From the NCBI RefSeq assembly GCF_040954645.1, contig NC_092812.1:3286001-3350000 (forward strand): a DNA stretch of 64,000 bases. The letters run 5' to 3'. Made by a program: the position numbers and the translations under genes. The notes under the pieces were generated by a model. That model searched no databases and had not been told where the DNA came from. It worked only from the letters and a program-made list of their open reading frames with translations. The stretch comes from Diabrotica undecimpunctata. Lineage: Eukaryota; Arthropoda; Insecta; Coleoptera; Chrysomelidae. Positions 1 through 10,331 of the stretch are shown piece by piece. Position 1 is the stretch's first letter, and the number at the start of each line of letters is the position of its first letter.

Positions 1-21
1 AATTTCAAACTTATCTTCACA

Positions 22-783
22 CTACTCTACAGATCTTATAACATCAGGGACATAGTCCCAAGGGATCTGCCTACTATATTCGTTACAGTAGCGCCCAAAG
101 TGGAGCAAGATAAATTTGTTACAACCCAACCATTTTCTGATCCTGCATGTAAAATTGTTATTCTTTTCCCTTTGTTTGATGGAGCTTTTGTTTGACACCT
201 GTTGGAAGAATCGGACCATCCTTTGGATGGTGTTTCATGAGTGTCAAACCATGTCTCGTCCAGATAAATTATTGTACTTTCTTATGGAAGTTATATATTC
301 AGTACGCCACTTTTGTAAACGATGGGACTCCATAAGCACTTGCCTTTTGTCAATTGTACGATATCTGAAGCCCATTTTAGACAAAATCCTCCAAAGACTA
401 ATGCGGCTACAGTTTATTTGTGTATCATCATTAGTAAGCCGTTGTTTTAAAGCATCTAATGTAGGTATCCGTTGCTCTTCGTACATTGTGTAAATTTTTC
501 GTCTTATTAAGTCCTTATCACTTTCGTCAATACATTTGGTAGAACCGGCATCCTTACGCTTTCTTCTTGACTTAATGGGATTTGATGTAATTCTTGTCAC
601 TGTGGTTAGAGGTATTTTCGCTAAATCAGATATTTCACTGGCAGCAGTATTAGCAGTAAGTCCTCTTGTAAGTAAAGAACTATATATTGATTTACGGTTT
701 CTCTAGCGTCAGCAGATAAATGCTTTTTCTTTGCTGCAACACTGGAAGAAGCACCATCAATGTTTTTCCACGGACGCCACATA
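22..783 (-). pseudogene. Broken IS630/Tc1/mariner-like transposase
   Basis: Reads right to left from an ATG at 783 (residues MWRPWKNID) just downstream of a TATA-like stretch. Residues SDLAKIPLTT and RISLWRILSKMGFRYR form the paired helix-turn-helix part that binds terminal repeats. The first catalytic aspartate lies in YLDETWFDTH (near 265-235), followed by the family-typical ILHAGSENGW stretch (near 150). At least two frameshifts (near 700 and near 265) and missing later DDE residues show it is dead. The 3' end runs toward the window edge. Family assignment is from motif recognition; the exact subfamily is not determined. Confidence 0.7.
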
Positions 784-1089
784 ATGCTGTTTTATAGGTA
801 TAAATAGGTATAACACTCGTAACACTTTCAACTAAATGAAACAAACTGTGTATTTAAAAATTTCTCATCGGTTTTATATCGCACCCTCAGTGCAAGACTG
901 CAGTAAGTCAGAATAAGTAAGTTTCGAGATAAAGACGATTTTGTTTATTTTCGGGCTAATATCGATGAAATAAGACACAAGTTTGAAGAAAAATTAACAT
1001 TTAATTATTATTTTGCATGCTTTTTAGCCTATATTACATTAACGAAAAATAAAAATTTAAATAAAATAATATTAATGCTAAAAAAATTA

Positions 1090-1187
1090 GGAATTTCAAA
1101 GTTACAACACTTTTGCACGGAGAAAACTGTTAATCACTACACATTTAGTATTGGAATTTTAAAGTTACAACACTTTTGCACGGAAAA
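1090..1187. repeat. Two direct copies of a ~36-bp motif
   Basis: 1090-1126 and 1153-1187 share GGAATTT(C/T)AAAGTTACAACACTTTTGCACGGA. The same core recurs, inverted on itself, at 2641-2700. Possible transposase-binding sites inside the 2-kb element. Confidence 0.7.
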
Positions 1188-2640
1188 AATTGTAAAAAGT
1201 GTAGACACGCTTTCTACAATGAAACAATCTTTGTAAATAAGTAGTAATATTGTTATCGTGCGGTTTCGAATATAAAATTATTTTGATAAATAAACTTAAG
1301 TATTATTGTTTCTCTAATACATTGTGTCTATGTACTTTTAATCATTTTGCTTAAATCAGAAGTATTTTTCCCTATTTCGTTCAGTTTACACTAGCCGTAG
1401 AAATTCTCACCATTGAATTTGAAAACAAGAGTAGATAAATAGATTATAATACAACGATTAATTTAAATTCAACTTACTCTGCATGTCGTTGCTATCCTCA
1501 CTGCGCACACAGGGATAAAATCCTCAATGTTCTGGAACTATTAAATTTTGACATTTTCGAAATCGTTAATTCTGCATCTATCACTTACAAGGGCTAATAA
1601 CAGATTATATTAAAAACTACACTACTAAAATGTACCTACTCGTACTTCTTCCCTGAGAACTTGTTTCTAATGAGTTAATAGGGTAGGTAAAGAGAAAATA
1701 ATCTCCAACAACGATAGGAATAGTACTAAACATTACATTTAATGTATTCACAGAAATCACCTGGTAGATAAAGGGAAAGTAATTCCCAGGGTTAAGTATA
1801 TACGTTTAATAAATTCCAATAAATCATCGGGTAAGTAAAGAAAAAATAATCCCCAACAGCAATCGTGGTTTAGTATGGTAATAAACTTTACATTTAATAG
1901 AATCCAAGAAATCAGATAGCTACCTAGAATAAATAGGTATTATACCTAATAAAACGGCTTATTGTTAGCGGCAATTTAATATTTTTATTTCTGCACATGT
2001 TTCTGATAGCCACAAATCCTTCGCTTTGTAATGACAATGCCATAACAAGGTAGAAACATTATTTGTAAAACTTTGAATATTTTTATTTAAATTCAAAACA
2101 AAAGGACTATAATAAAAATATGCCAATCAGGCTACCTTGAGTAAAGTGATTAACAAAAGGATTGGAATTCACTACCTTAGTAAAAGTTGGGAATTACGTG
2201 GGGACAATAATATGATGACAATCACCCCGGAAGGTTACGTGAAGATTTAATATAGTTTGGGATTTAGTTTTTATAGAACAAGTTTTCTGAGAATAGATAT
2301 TTTTAACCTGTCAGTATTGTTAATACACAAGTTTTAAGATAACTGTTTTTCCTTTCAAAAAAAAAATACTTTTTGGCTGTAAATAATTAGCTAATAAATA
2401 AATGGTCAAACTACATCGCAAACATTTTATGGAAAATATAATGACACACAAAGGACATAAAACTTACATGAATAGATTGGTCTCGTTAATCTTTGTTTAT
2501 TGTCTCGACCGTTAATGGATTACGTAGACACACTGTATATTAATATTAAACACCACAGATATACATATTAAAATAACAAATATGACAAATATCTCACTTT
2601 TTTCGTGGTTTTCATTGCTTGTTATCGAAACCATTGCAAT

Positions 2641-2700
2641 GTTCCGTGCAAAACTGTTGTAACTCTGTTACATTAGAGTTACAACAGTTTTGCACGGAAC
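2641..2700. repeat. Perfect 25-bp-arm palindrome
   Basis: The 60-bp segment is two perfect 25-bp inverted arms (starting GTTCCGTGCAAAACTG) around a 10-bp loop. It contains two inverted copies of the motif seen directly at 1090-1187. Confidence 0.85.
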
Positions 2701-2880
2701 TTATGTACAAAAACGCAAAATAGTTAAACTGTTGTTGTTGTAATATTTAGCCGGTTAAGCATTTGAAAGTTACTAAAGTTTTACAGGGGATAGATATGCA
2801 TATTTACAATCGAATTCCATGATTACTTCATTTTCATAAAATTTTGAGTTACTGCAGTCTTGCACTGAGGGTGCGATATA

Positions 2881-3480
2881 CTTTTACAAATTATACAAAA
2901 TAGAGGGAACCTGTATAATTGTTCCAGGAAAACTTTAACGATCAACAAATTTATTGTGGTCATTAAAAGATCAACCATTGATAGTGAAACTCACTGTTAA
3001 ACTGTTTACTTCATGAAATTTAACTTTATGAAATAAAATGTATTCGAATCGTTTTTATAATTTTATACAATTTTTTAATCGTTTTTATATTACCAGGAAT
3101 TTATTATACAAACAAGATAACGACACTCCACCGTAGCTTCAATTTTACCTGAATACTTACCTGATCAACTAATGTTGACTAAGCTGGGGTACTTGCGGTC
3201 GGGTTTTATTGCAATCATTAAGCACTTAACCATTTTTCGTGAAATAAACTATAATTGTAATGTTAGAGCTATACTACAATATTAGGTGGTAGCATGGCAT
3301 GAAGTATGTAGGTTTATAAAGTGTTAAAATTATTTCGTAATGAACATGTGAACATATAAAATTTATTATTTATTAAAAGAATAGGTACATTGAATTATGT
3401 ATTGTACATACATGTAAGTCATATTTGGTTAATTAAATAAATAAAAATAAATAATTTATTTTAACTATCAGCAACTATGA
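2881..3480. other. AT-rich stretch without recognisable features
   Basis: No supported gene, RNA or repeat was seen here. Confidence 0.5.
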
Positions 3481-3771
3481 ATGAAATGGGGGGTCCTCAG
3501 AAGAATAAATAGGAACCGAGAGGTACTGACCACCATCAAGTCTCGAAAGTTACAGTTTTTCGGACATATTATGCGAAATGAATCCAGATATGCTCTCCTT
3601 CAAGCCATCCTGCAAGGCAAAATATTTGGAAAACGAGGTCCAGGAAGAAGAAGAACATCTTGGTTAAAGAACCTCAGAATCTGGTTCAATACAACATCTG
3701 TGCAGCTTTTTTGCGCTGCTGCAAATAAGATAAAGTTTGCCATGATGATCGCCAACATTCGTAACGGATAG
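3481..3771 (+). pseudogene. 3' end of a non-LTR retrotransposon reverse-transcriptase ORF
   Basis: About 96 residues match the C-terminal tail common to insect RTE/jockey-like polyproteins: RKLQFFGHIMRNE, LQAILQGKI, GPGRRRTSWLKNL, ending AMMIANIRNG. The polymerase core is missing, so this is a 5'-truncated copy. A GAAGAGAAGAAG-type purine-rich 3' tail follows the stop. The same protein tail occurs at 21190-21614, so this family is dispersed in the genome. Confidence 0.75.
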
Positions 3772-4054
3772 GCACATCAAGAAGAGAAGAAGATCGGCAA
3801 CTATCGATAGTTGAACACCACTATTGGATACTATTAATAGCTATAGAGTATGGCCACTAGCGATAGTTCTTTACCACTACTAGTAATTTTTATTGATTTT
3901 CCTAACAGAGGTTACTGTCTATTTATACGCTTTTTTGGATAGCAAGGCAAACGTATATGCTAATTTTTAGTTTAATCGTTAATATTCGGAGCTAAAATCC
4001 TTTTTTCATTGGATATTATAATTTCCAATTGTTCAATTATATCCAATTGTCCAG

Positions 4055-4733
4055 TTACAAAATGAAGTGGGTCAAGTGGCCTAACATTGCAAAATTTGCA
4101 GATTTTTTGTGTTTGGAATGTTGCTTACCTTCGCAAATATTAGTTAACTGCTTGCATTTTAAACTGTTATCAGCCTTTGGTCTAATAGATGTTGAATTAC
4201 CACTGGCCCTAAACTCACTACTCTGAAACTCTATATGAGCACACTCCTCTATTTGATTTTCTGTCTCTGTAAACAAAAAATTTAAATAATATGAGTTGTA
4301 TTAAATACTAAAGATTACATACCTGTTACTACAAAAAGGCTTTTATCCAGTACAGATTCATCATCATATGGGTTGTCCAACCCAACGACTATTTGCAGTT
4401 TATGATCTCCAGTAAAGTCTCATCTGGTTCATTCTGAGACTCGAACGGCCCCCCTCCCGTTTTTATTCCATTTATTTTTTGAGTCGCTGCTGCCTGCCTT
4501 TCCAACTGTTTTAGATTAGCCCAATACTTTTTTAATTGGTCCTTTGTTCGAAAAGCATTAAGACCTTTTGAATTAAATTCAAAATTTAATTTTTCCCAAG
4601 TGTGATCTTTATATTTGGTAGACACAACATTAGTTTTTTTTATTTTGAATGATGTCCTTGTATTTGGACACCAAGGAAACCAATTCCTCTTTTTTTGGTC
4701 AGAAAATTTGACTCTTTTGGTAAATTTTTCCAT
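4055..4733 (-). pseudogene. Two-exon Myb/SANT-like DNA-binding protein, Harbinger-associated, frameshifted
   Basis: Exon 1 begins at the ATG at 4733 (MEKFTKRVKF). Residues WEKLNFEFNS, KDQLKKYWANLK and PDETLLEII fit the trihelix Myb/SANT-like domain of proteins that accompany PIF/Harbinger transposases. The family normally continues without a break, but a TAG at 4389-4391 interrupts and the next coding stretch (VVGLDNPYDDES) is in another frame, suggesting a 1-base loss. A good donor (ACAG|GTATGT, near 4321) and acceptor (TTTACAG|AGACAG, near 4271) join in phase to a second exon ending at 4055. Family by motif; function in transposition is inferred. Confidence 0.6.
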
Positions 4734-5374
4734 ATTATTATAAACTCCTACACTCTGACTCTGACAAAATAAAACTATAACTTATTTTTAAAACTACCAT
4801 TATTATTATATTATTACTATAAATTACTATTTTTAAAACTATCCCTAAATTTATTTATGCTGTTATTAACCAGCAACAGAATAAATTCGCAAAATGCACA
4901 AGGAGGATCACCATTTACAATAAATACTGAAATAACATTAAAGACAGTATCAAAAATGACACAACTTCTTCTTTTTTGTTGTTTCTTTTGTTATAAGTTT
5001 TGTAAAAAATTTAAAAAATGACTCCACAATGGACAGCCTAAGTCTGACGTCATAAAATTGGGAGGAGCTTATATTGACTCCAAACAATTTCGTTTGTGTG
5101 TTAAATTGTTATAAGAAATTTTTCATTTAGTTTTTATGTGCTTTGTGTGGTAAAATAAGACTTTTCATTTAGATATTTAGTTGAAGGAACGTGTCAATTA
5201 AGAGATTTTTATACGTTTTTGCCTAGGTGAATTAATTTAATGCAATGATTATACTGTAAAAATTTTTGAGGTTATATTTTTATTTATTTTTTGTGTTTAT
5301 TTTCTGTTAATGAACTAGCTATGAGTTATCGAGTTTAATTCAATTAATTTTTAGCCTTCTAATATTGCTTCAGA

Positions 5375-5488
5375 ATGGGAATGTGCTTTGTTCCAGACTG
5401 TAAACATTACAGTTCAAAACACACATGCAAATTTTTTCGGTTCCCAAAGAACAAGACTGAAACAAATAGATGGATTTTTCTTATAAGG
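5375..5488 (+). CDS. THAP-domain first exon (partial gene)
   Basis: An ATG opens 38 residues with the THAP zinc-finger start: CFVPDC (C-x4-C), then FFRFPKNKTETNRW, a near-canonical THAP core. The exon ends in ATAAG|GTAAGAC, a good splice donor. The second half of the C2CH finger would lie in a later exon that I could not locate. THAP domains occur in P-element-like and Harbinger-like transposon proteins and in host regulators. Here the surrounding Harbinger pieces suggest a transposon origin. Confidence 0.6.
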
Positions 5489-5645
5489 TAAGACAATTAT
5501 ATAGTTTAATTTTAAGTGATATGTGTATAGAAGGATTGCAAAAATTACATTACATACATTTAATAGATTAAATGATCAACAAAATATTCATGCACAAGTT
5601 GGAAGTCTTGTTACATTATTGTCTACTACTTCTCTTGCTACTTTA

Positions 5646-5963
5646 TCAGACAGTTTCATTTTCTACATTTGCTAATGCCATTGCTGCTTTCTCTTCTTCA
5701 TATAGTTTGGGAAAAGGGTCATTAAAAAACATTGCCATATTGTGTAACACTGATGATGCAATTATATCTTCTATCCACTCTAGCTTTACCCTAACCTCAT
5801 AGACCAATACAGGAATCCGCTGTTTCCATAGTCCAAATATCCTTTCTACTGGATTTCTGGTTCTAATATGTGCGTCATTAAATAAATTTTCAGCTGGCGA
5901 TTGAGGATTGCCTAAGGGTGTTTTCAGGTATTTCTTTACTCGGTAACCACTATCACCAACCAA
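5646..5963 (-). pseudogene. PIF/Harbinger transposase, nuclease C-terminus (HARBI1-like)
   Basis: The frame carries the signature end of a DDE_Tnp_4 nuclease: GDSGYRV..YLKTPLGNP, then FNDAHIRTRNPVERIFGLWKQRIP and SVLHNMAMF. This is only the C-terminal third. It lies on the same strand as the Myb/SANT-like remnant, as in Harbinger elements. A probable N-terminal piece is at 7050-7190, but a retrotransposon fragment intervenes. Confidence 0.75.
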
Positions 5964-6539
5964 AAGATACTAGTCCAATTCTTCATTCTTTTCTTGTAGA
6001 TAACTGTTTATGGCTATTCAAAATCACCCAAAAATTTTAATATTTGTCTTATTTTACGGAACTAGGTAGGGTATTTAAATAATTTATAATGTAAATTAGT
6101 TTGTATATTATATATTAAATAAAGTGATATACAATGTATGTAAGTATTGTAACAATATAATTAATTTTAGATTGATTAGTAAATTATGTACATTTAATTT
6201 AATAAATTAGCAAAATCTTGTTATATTATTATCTACTTCCCTTGCTCCTCTATAAGACAGTTTCATTTGCTACAAAATCACTCACAACTTGCAAAAATGA
6301 GTGTATTGCATAAAACCTTAAAACAACAAAAAACATGTTCTCAGAAGATATAGTTTGGTTCCTGAAATGTTCAAATTTTAATTAATAACAACATATTTCT
6401 CATTTTATATTATTCTTACATATTCATTGGATTTTTAATTTAATGAGCAAAATTTTCATGCAATTAGTGAACTGTATCTTTGGATAACCAAAATAGTAAA
6501 CAAGAAAAGTAGGGACTACTTCGGATTCTTTGTTGATGT

Positions 6540-6715
6540 AATAAAAGGAGTCTTATTGCTGGTCCTCTACCAACACAAATTTTAAAGAAAGCATTTTTCC
6601 TGATCTCCCCAAAAAAGCAGTGGTGGTACCCAATATATAAGAAGGGTGACAATGATGACCCTACTTCCAACAGTTTAGAGAATCTCTTTCGTGAGTTCTG
6701 CCCCGCTGGATAGCT
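6540..6715 (+). pseudogene. Jockey-like reverse transcriptase fragment (left part)
   Basis: With small frameshifts the strand reads AFF, then KKAVVVP and PIYKKGDNDDPTSN, the region just before the NYRPISLL motif of jockey-like reverse transcriptases. It is degenerate. It is probably the same decayed copy as the pieces at 7325-7399 and 48953-49131, which lie in the same orientation on either side of Polinton 1. Confidence 0.5.
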
Positions 6716-7049
6716 TTGATACCATCCAAATTGAAAACATAATAAGTATTTGTATGTCAAAATAAACAAAAGTAAAAAAGAACTGCAGAGAAAAAACAGT
6801 TTTTATAGATTTATGACCCACCTAAAAGTGTTTTAAATTCAATGAAAATTTGTTTTTCAAGCTAGCTAAAATAATCGCACTAAGTTGCTAGAAGTCAATC
6901 TAAATTTTCTTGCTAGATACCATTTTTCGTTTGACATCTGAACTGTAGTGGCAGCATGATGTCCTTTATTAACTGATCATAAATAGCATACTTTTCTTTA
7001 AAGGTCGATACTTTATCTGTGGCCTCCATGAAGTAATTGCAAGAAATAA

Positions 7050-7190
7050 TGTCTTCGATTACAGTGATATTCTTTTTTAGAGTTGCATCTTTAGATAACC
7101 AAAATCTTTAAAAAAACTCACTATCATTGGGTTTTTCAAATCGATTTCCTCTAGTCCTAAACTGTATCTCTGCTCTCCTTCCTTTTACAA
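7050..7190 (-). pseudogene. Possible Harbinger transposase N-terminal fragment
   Basis: RTRGNRFEKPNDSEFF, a stop, then RFWLSKDAT resembles the pattern of HARBI1-like N-termini (N-F..x..F..RFRLSK). Short, and contains a stop. It is upstream, on the same strand, of the nuclease fragment at 5646-5963. Confidence 0.35.
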
Positions 7191-7324
7191 TATTTAACAT
7201 TTCCAGAAATCCTTATACTATTGATTCTGGTGGCCAAAATATAGAGCTGTCTTCATCTTGAATGCAACACACTGTATAAACTACATTTCCAATCTGCCTT
7301 TAAAATCTCTTGGATTCTGAAAAA

Positions 7325-7399
7325 AAGATCCCAAAGCTAAATATAGAAGAATGGTTCAGATACCACAAGCTCTCACTTAATATGAGTAAGTGTAGTTAT
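7325..7399 (+). pseudogene. Reverse transcriptase fragment cut by the Polinton 1 insertion
   Basis: Residues IEEWFRYHKLSLNMSKCSY match the reverse transcriptase block W(F)..NKLSLN..KT. The last two codons are the AGTTAT target duplication. The same gene resumes at 48953 beyond Polinton 1. Confidence 0.7.
7394..7399. repeat. Left target site duplication AGTTAT of Polinton 1
   Basis: AGTTAT directly precedes the terminus AGTAGATAAGC and is repeated directly after the opposite terminus at 48947-48952. Six bp is the usual Polinton duplication length. Confidence 0.9.
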
Positions 7400-7501
7400 A
7401 GTAGATAAGCAAGCGGGGTCCTGAATCACTTTGGTAACCTGTCCATCAGGGTCTCCGATGCGAAGGTATCGATGCCATGATTTGACCTTGAGTGTGTACA
7501 A

Positions 7502-7758
7502 GAAGTGATCGACAATGACCAGAGGGTTGTAAGAACTGGTCGCTTATCGCTTGATCTCTTCTTCTTCTCTCCCGAAGAAGTGATCAACAATGACCAGAGG
7601 GTCGTAAGAACTAGTCGCTTATCTCTAGATCTCTTCTTCTCAGCCGAAGAATTGTCACCTACGTTACCTGTATGTTTTTACACCTGTCTCACTTGTCTCT
7701 TCTTTGTCTTACCTGTCCTGAAGAAGTAAAAGAATCGGTCGACAATGACCAGAGGGGG
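7502..7758. repeat. Subterminal direct repeats in the left TIR
   Basis: Two ~70-bp copies (7502-7572 and 7577-7645) share GAAGTGATC(G/A)ACAATGACCAGAGGGT followed by GTAAGAACT(G/A)GTCGCTTATC. A third partial copy (GTCGACAATGACCAGAGGGG) is at 7738-7758. They are mirrored near 48600-48840. The frame through them looks like protein only because of the repeat; I do not call it a gene. They could bind replication or integration proteins. Confidence 0.7.
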
Positions 7759-8043
7759 TGTCTTTGAGTGGAATGGACCACCTTGTATGTCGAGTGCAAA
7801 ACTCATCGCTTATCGCTTCATCTCCTCTTCTTTTCGTTAAATTTGTACAGGGTGATCGAAAAAATAAATTTGTATTGAGACTTGGAAATATTTTAGGTGT
7901 TGTTGCGTCAAAAATTTTTTTTTGTGTACGATGCTTAGATATATCTGTATAGCCTGCCTAGCCTAGCCTGCCTAGTCTTATCTTTACTTTTGAAACTTGT
8001 AGGAAAAGGAAAAATAACTATGTATCACATAAATGCTTTATTG

Positions 8044-8101
<58 letters not shown>

Positions 8102-8170
8102 TATATTTTAATGATATATGTGGGTAAATAAAGATGTAAATAAAACAATATTGGATTGATACTATAAATT

Positions 8171-8857
8171 TTATTTGTTTTGAAACAAGTTATTTATCTG
8201 ATCAAAAATATACACTCTACTGTTATAATGTATATTTTTCTTAACCTGTCGATAATAGTCCCTCGTCACAGAATCCATGTAACTCGCTGTCACCAAGTTA
8301 TCATGATGTGAAGAATGACCCCGTAATATTTGGGAATCGTACCGGTCCTTGTACCTGACCACTTCATTGGATACGATTCCATCCCTGATCTTCTGGAGGG
8401 ATTCGCGGTTCTTTGGAATTACATGGTCTAAAGGCTGAAATCAAAACATAAAAATAATTAATTAAGAAATATTTGTTTTATAAATACTACTACCTTTGTG
8501 TGTTATGATTTAGGCATGGTTTCGAAACAATACAAGTCAGGTAATATGGCTCCATGCATCTCTAAAGAAGTTTGACAAAAACAAAAGAATTTTTTACAGT
8601 TTTCACACCATAACGTTCCATACATTTTGATGATAGAAGTAGTAGGTTGGGTGTATGGTATTATTTTTCTTCTTGTATTCGATTGTAATTTTATAAATCT
8701 TTTTTGGTCGGTAAAAACTTTTTCCCATGACAATTTACTTTTCTAAAGAAAAAAAAACAGCTTTAATTACCGATATATTTTTTAAGTTATATGTGAAATA
8801 ACTTACCACACTATAGAGGACCCATTTTAATTTGTAGATTAATCGGTTAAAGAAAAC
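8171..8857 (-). CDS. Unrecognised spliced gene in the left TIR (three exons visible)
   Basis: Exon signals are clear on the minus strand. An exon of about 41 bp (8857-8817) lies between CATCAG and GTAAGT. A second begins after TTTCTTTAG at 8742 and reads KSKLSWEKVFTDQKRF through YGTLWCENCKKFFCFC to a stop at 8503. A third begins after TTGATTTCAG at 8434, reads PLDHVIPKNRESLQK... and ends ...NNLFQNK at 8171. The second exon has its own stop, so the third may belong to an alternative transcript. The C-x2-C and C-x-C pairs could bind zinc. I do not recognise the family. The right-TIR copy has a nonsense codon. Confidence 0.4.
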
Positions 8858-8963
8858 CTGATGTACAAAAATAGAAAGATAATTTAAAAAACAAACTTTT
8901 ATTTATTACCAAAATAATAAATAAAGAATAAGGAACTTTTTTATTATCAAACGTATTTAAGAA

Positions 8964-10034
8964 TTATTTATCATTGAAACCCCATGGTAAAGTGTCAGTG
9001 CTTAAAAAATTAACCATTCTTTTATCATCATATGGACTAAGTGCAACTTTTCTTTGAGTTATTGTATAGACGTCATGTTTTTTGGAGACAATAGAATTTT
9101 GGGAAACCTCTACAATTGTTTTTTTAAATAAACTTTTATAATAATCTTCATAAGTTAGTTCCTTTAAAGCTGATTTCTTAATTCCTTTTGCTTTTTTAAT
9201 TTCCTGATCCTGATTTAAAGTTTTTATCGTGTACATTTTTGAGCGCAATCCTATAAAATGTGTCATAATTTGACCTTTGTTTTCATCTTTCATCAAGCCC
9301 AATACTTTTTTATTTCTTAAAGGAATGTTATAGACATTATTTCTAGTGTACTCTGATGTGTCAAACTTATGAATATCCTCTTTAATATGAGCATATATAT
9401 CATCAACATAAAACTGATATATTAAACTATCTGTGTCAGTGTATAATAACTTGGCTTTATCTTGAAATTTTTTTTTAATATAATTATAATGGAAGTCATA
9501 CAAAATTGTTTTCGAAATATCTAAAATACACATCCCAATGTAAATAGGTTTGTTAAAATTAATTTTCTGTTTTTGCATTTCAATTATTACCATATTTTCA
9601 TCAAATATGGTACAACTATGAAAATTCGGTTGGGAAATGTAATAGTTAGCACCGTATTTACCACCCAGTTTGTTTACAATTTTTATATCCTTATATTTAC
9701 GTACATTCTCTATACTTTTGCCATACGGAGCGTTTATAAAAAGTTTGAATAAATTTTTTCAAATTCATTTTTGCTCTCCTTTCTCAATTCAATGTTTAAG
9801 TCAATATATTTCTTTAACCAAGGTGATTGTTTAAATTTTAGGCATCGATGAATCTTAGCAAGCTTCAGTCCCAAGCTAATAACTTGTTTTAAATACATAT
9901 AATGAATAACATACTTCTTTTTATCATACAATGTCGTTAAGAGTTTTTTAATGGTAGAATTAGAAGTCGGTGGAGTTATGTGTTCTGGACACAATGGCAA
10001 ATCTTTGTGTGAATTAAAAAGTTCTTTTGGATAT
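8964..10034 (-). pseudogene. Protein-primed DNA polymerase B, palm/thumb fragment (left copy)
   Basis: The inverted duplicate of 46327-47394. It retains the motif B region ([11 protein letters not shown]), motif C ([10 protein letters not shown]) and the C-terminal LSPYDDKR...DTLPWGF signature of Polinton PolB. A lost adenine in a poly-A run near 9760 puts residues before it (9734-10000) out of frame with those after it (8964-9593). Motif A is absent because the TIR homology ends first. Dead as it stands. Confidence 0.85.
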
Positions 10035-10051
10035 TAAAAAAAGTATAAATA

Positions 10052-10264
10052 ATGGTTTTAATTTACAACTGTAGCAAATTTAATCCAGGTGTGGACAGTG
10101 TATATAATATTAAGAGTGTTGATAAAAACATTAGTGACAAGCAGACTCTCAAACCGTTGACAACAGAAAACAAAGTCTTTTTAACCTCACTAGGATTTAA
10201 AATAAAACACAACAACTACGACGACGACAATGACAGGGAAAAAGAAAAGAAATACTTGGTGTAG
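10052..10264 (+). CDS. Small Polinton protein upstream of the capsid gene
   Basis: A 70-residue ORF with a TATAAAT box immediately before its ATG. The stretch LTTENKVFLTSLGFKIK resembles VSAVNKAFLVSIGLQLK of the small protein at 54098-54319, which also sits just 5' of a major capsid gene. Shared position and motif suggest a conserved small virion or morphogenesis protein; function unknown. The downstream capsid gene is dead, so this one is probably decaying too. Confidence 0.5.
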   Translation: MVLIYNCSKFNPGVDSVYNIKSVDKNISDKQTLKPLTTENKVFLTSLGFKIKHNNYDDDNDREKEKKYLV

Positions 10265-10331
10265 AATAAAGTTTTTTATTAATACTAGAATACTTGGGAT
10301 TTTCTTGAGGTGTACTTGTAAGAAGAGGGAA

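Larger units (their letters stand above)
875..2880. mobile_element. 2-kb non-coding DNA transposon with terminal inverted repeats
   Basis: TATATCGCACCCTCAGTGCA at 875 is matched by its exact reverse complement ending at 2880. The inverted arms are about 32 bp (875-906 and 2849-2880) and continue as ...AGACTGCAGTAA. TA at both ends suits a Tc1/mariner TA target duplication. No reading frame of note lies inside, so it is non-autonomous. It also carries internal repeats: two direct copies of AAGTTACAACACTTTTGCAC and a palindrome of the related motif. The transposase remnant just to its left could be of the same superfamily, but nothing ties the two together. Confidence 0.75.
7400..10034. repeat. 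Left terminal inverted repeat of Polinton 1
   Basis: Near-identical, inverted, to 46324-48946. It contains in order subterminal direct repeats, a (TA)n tract (about 8047-8104), an orphan spliced gene and the C-terminal half of a PolB. Homology stops at GGATA(T/C) near 10034 (46324 on the right side). Confidence 0.85.

Noticed and set aside
7505..7729. 74-codon frame in the TIR with repeated VVRT(G/S)RLSLDLFF
   Set aside because: It mirrors the subterminal direct repeats; no start context or splice logic supports a gene.
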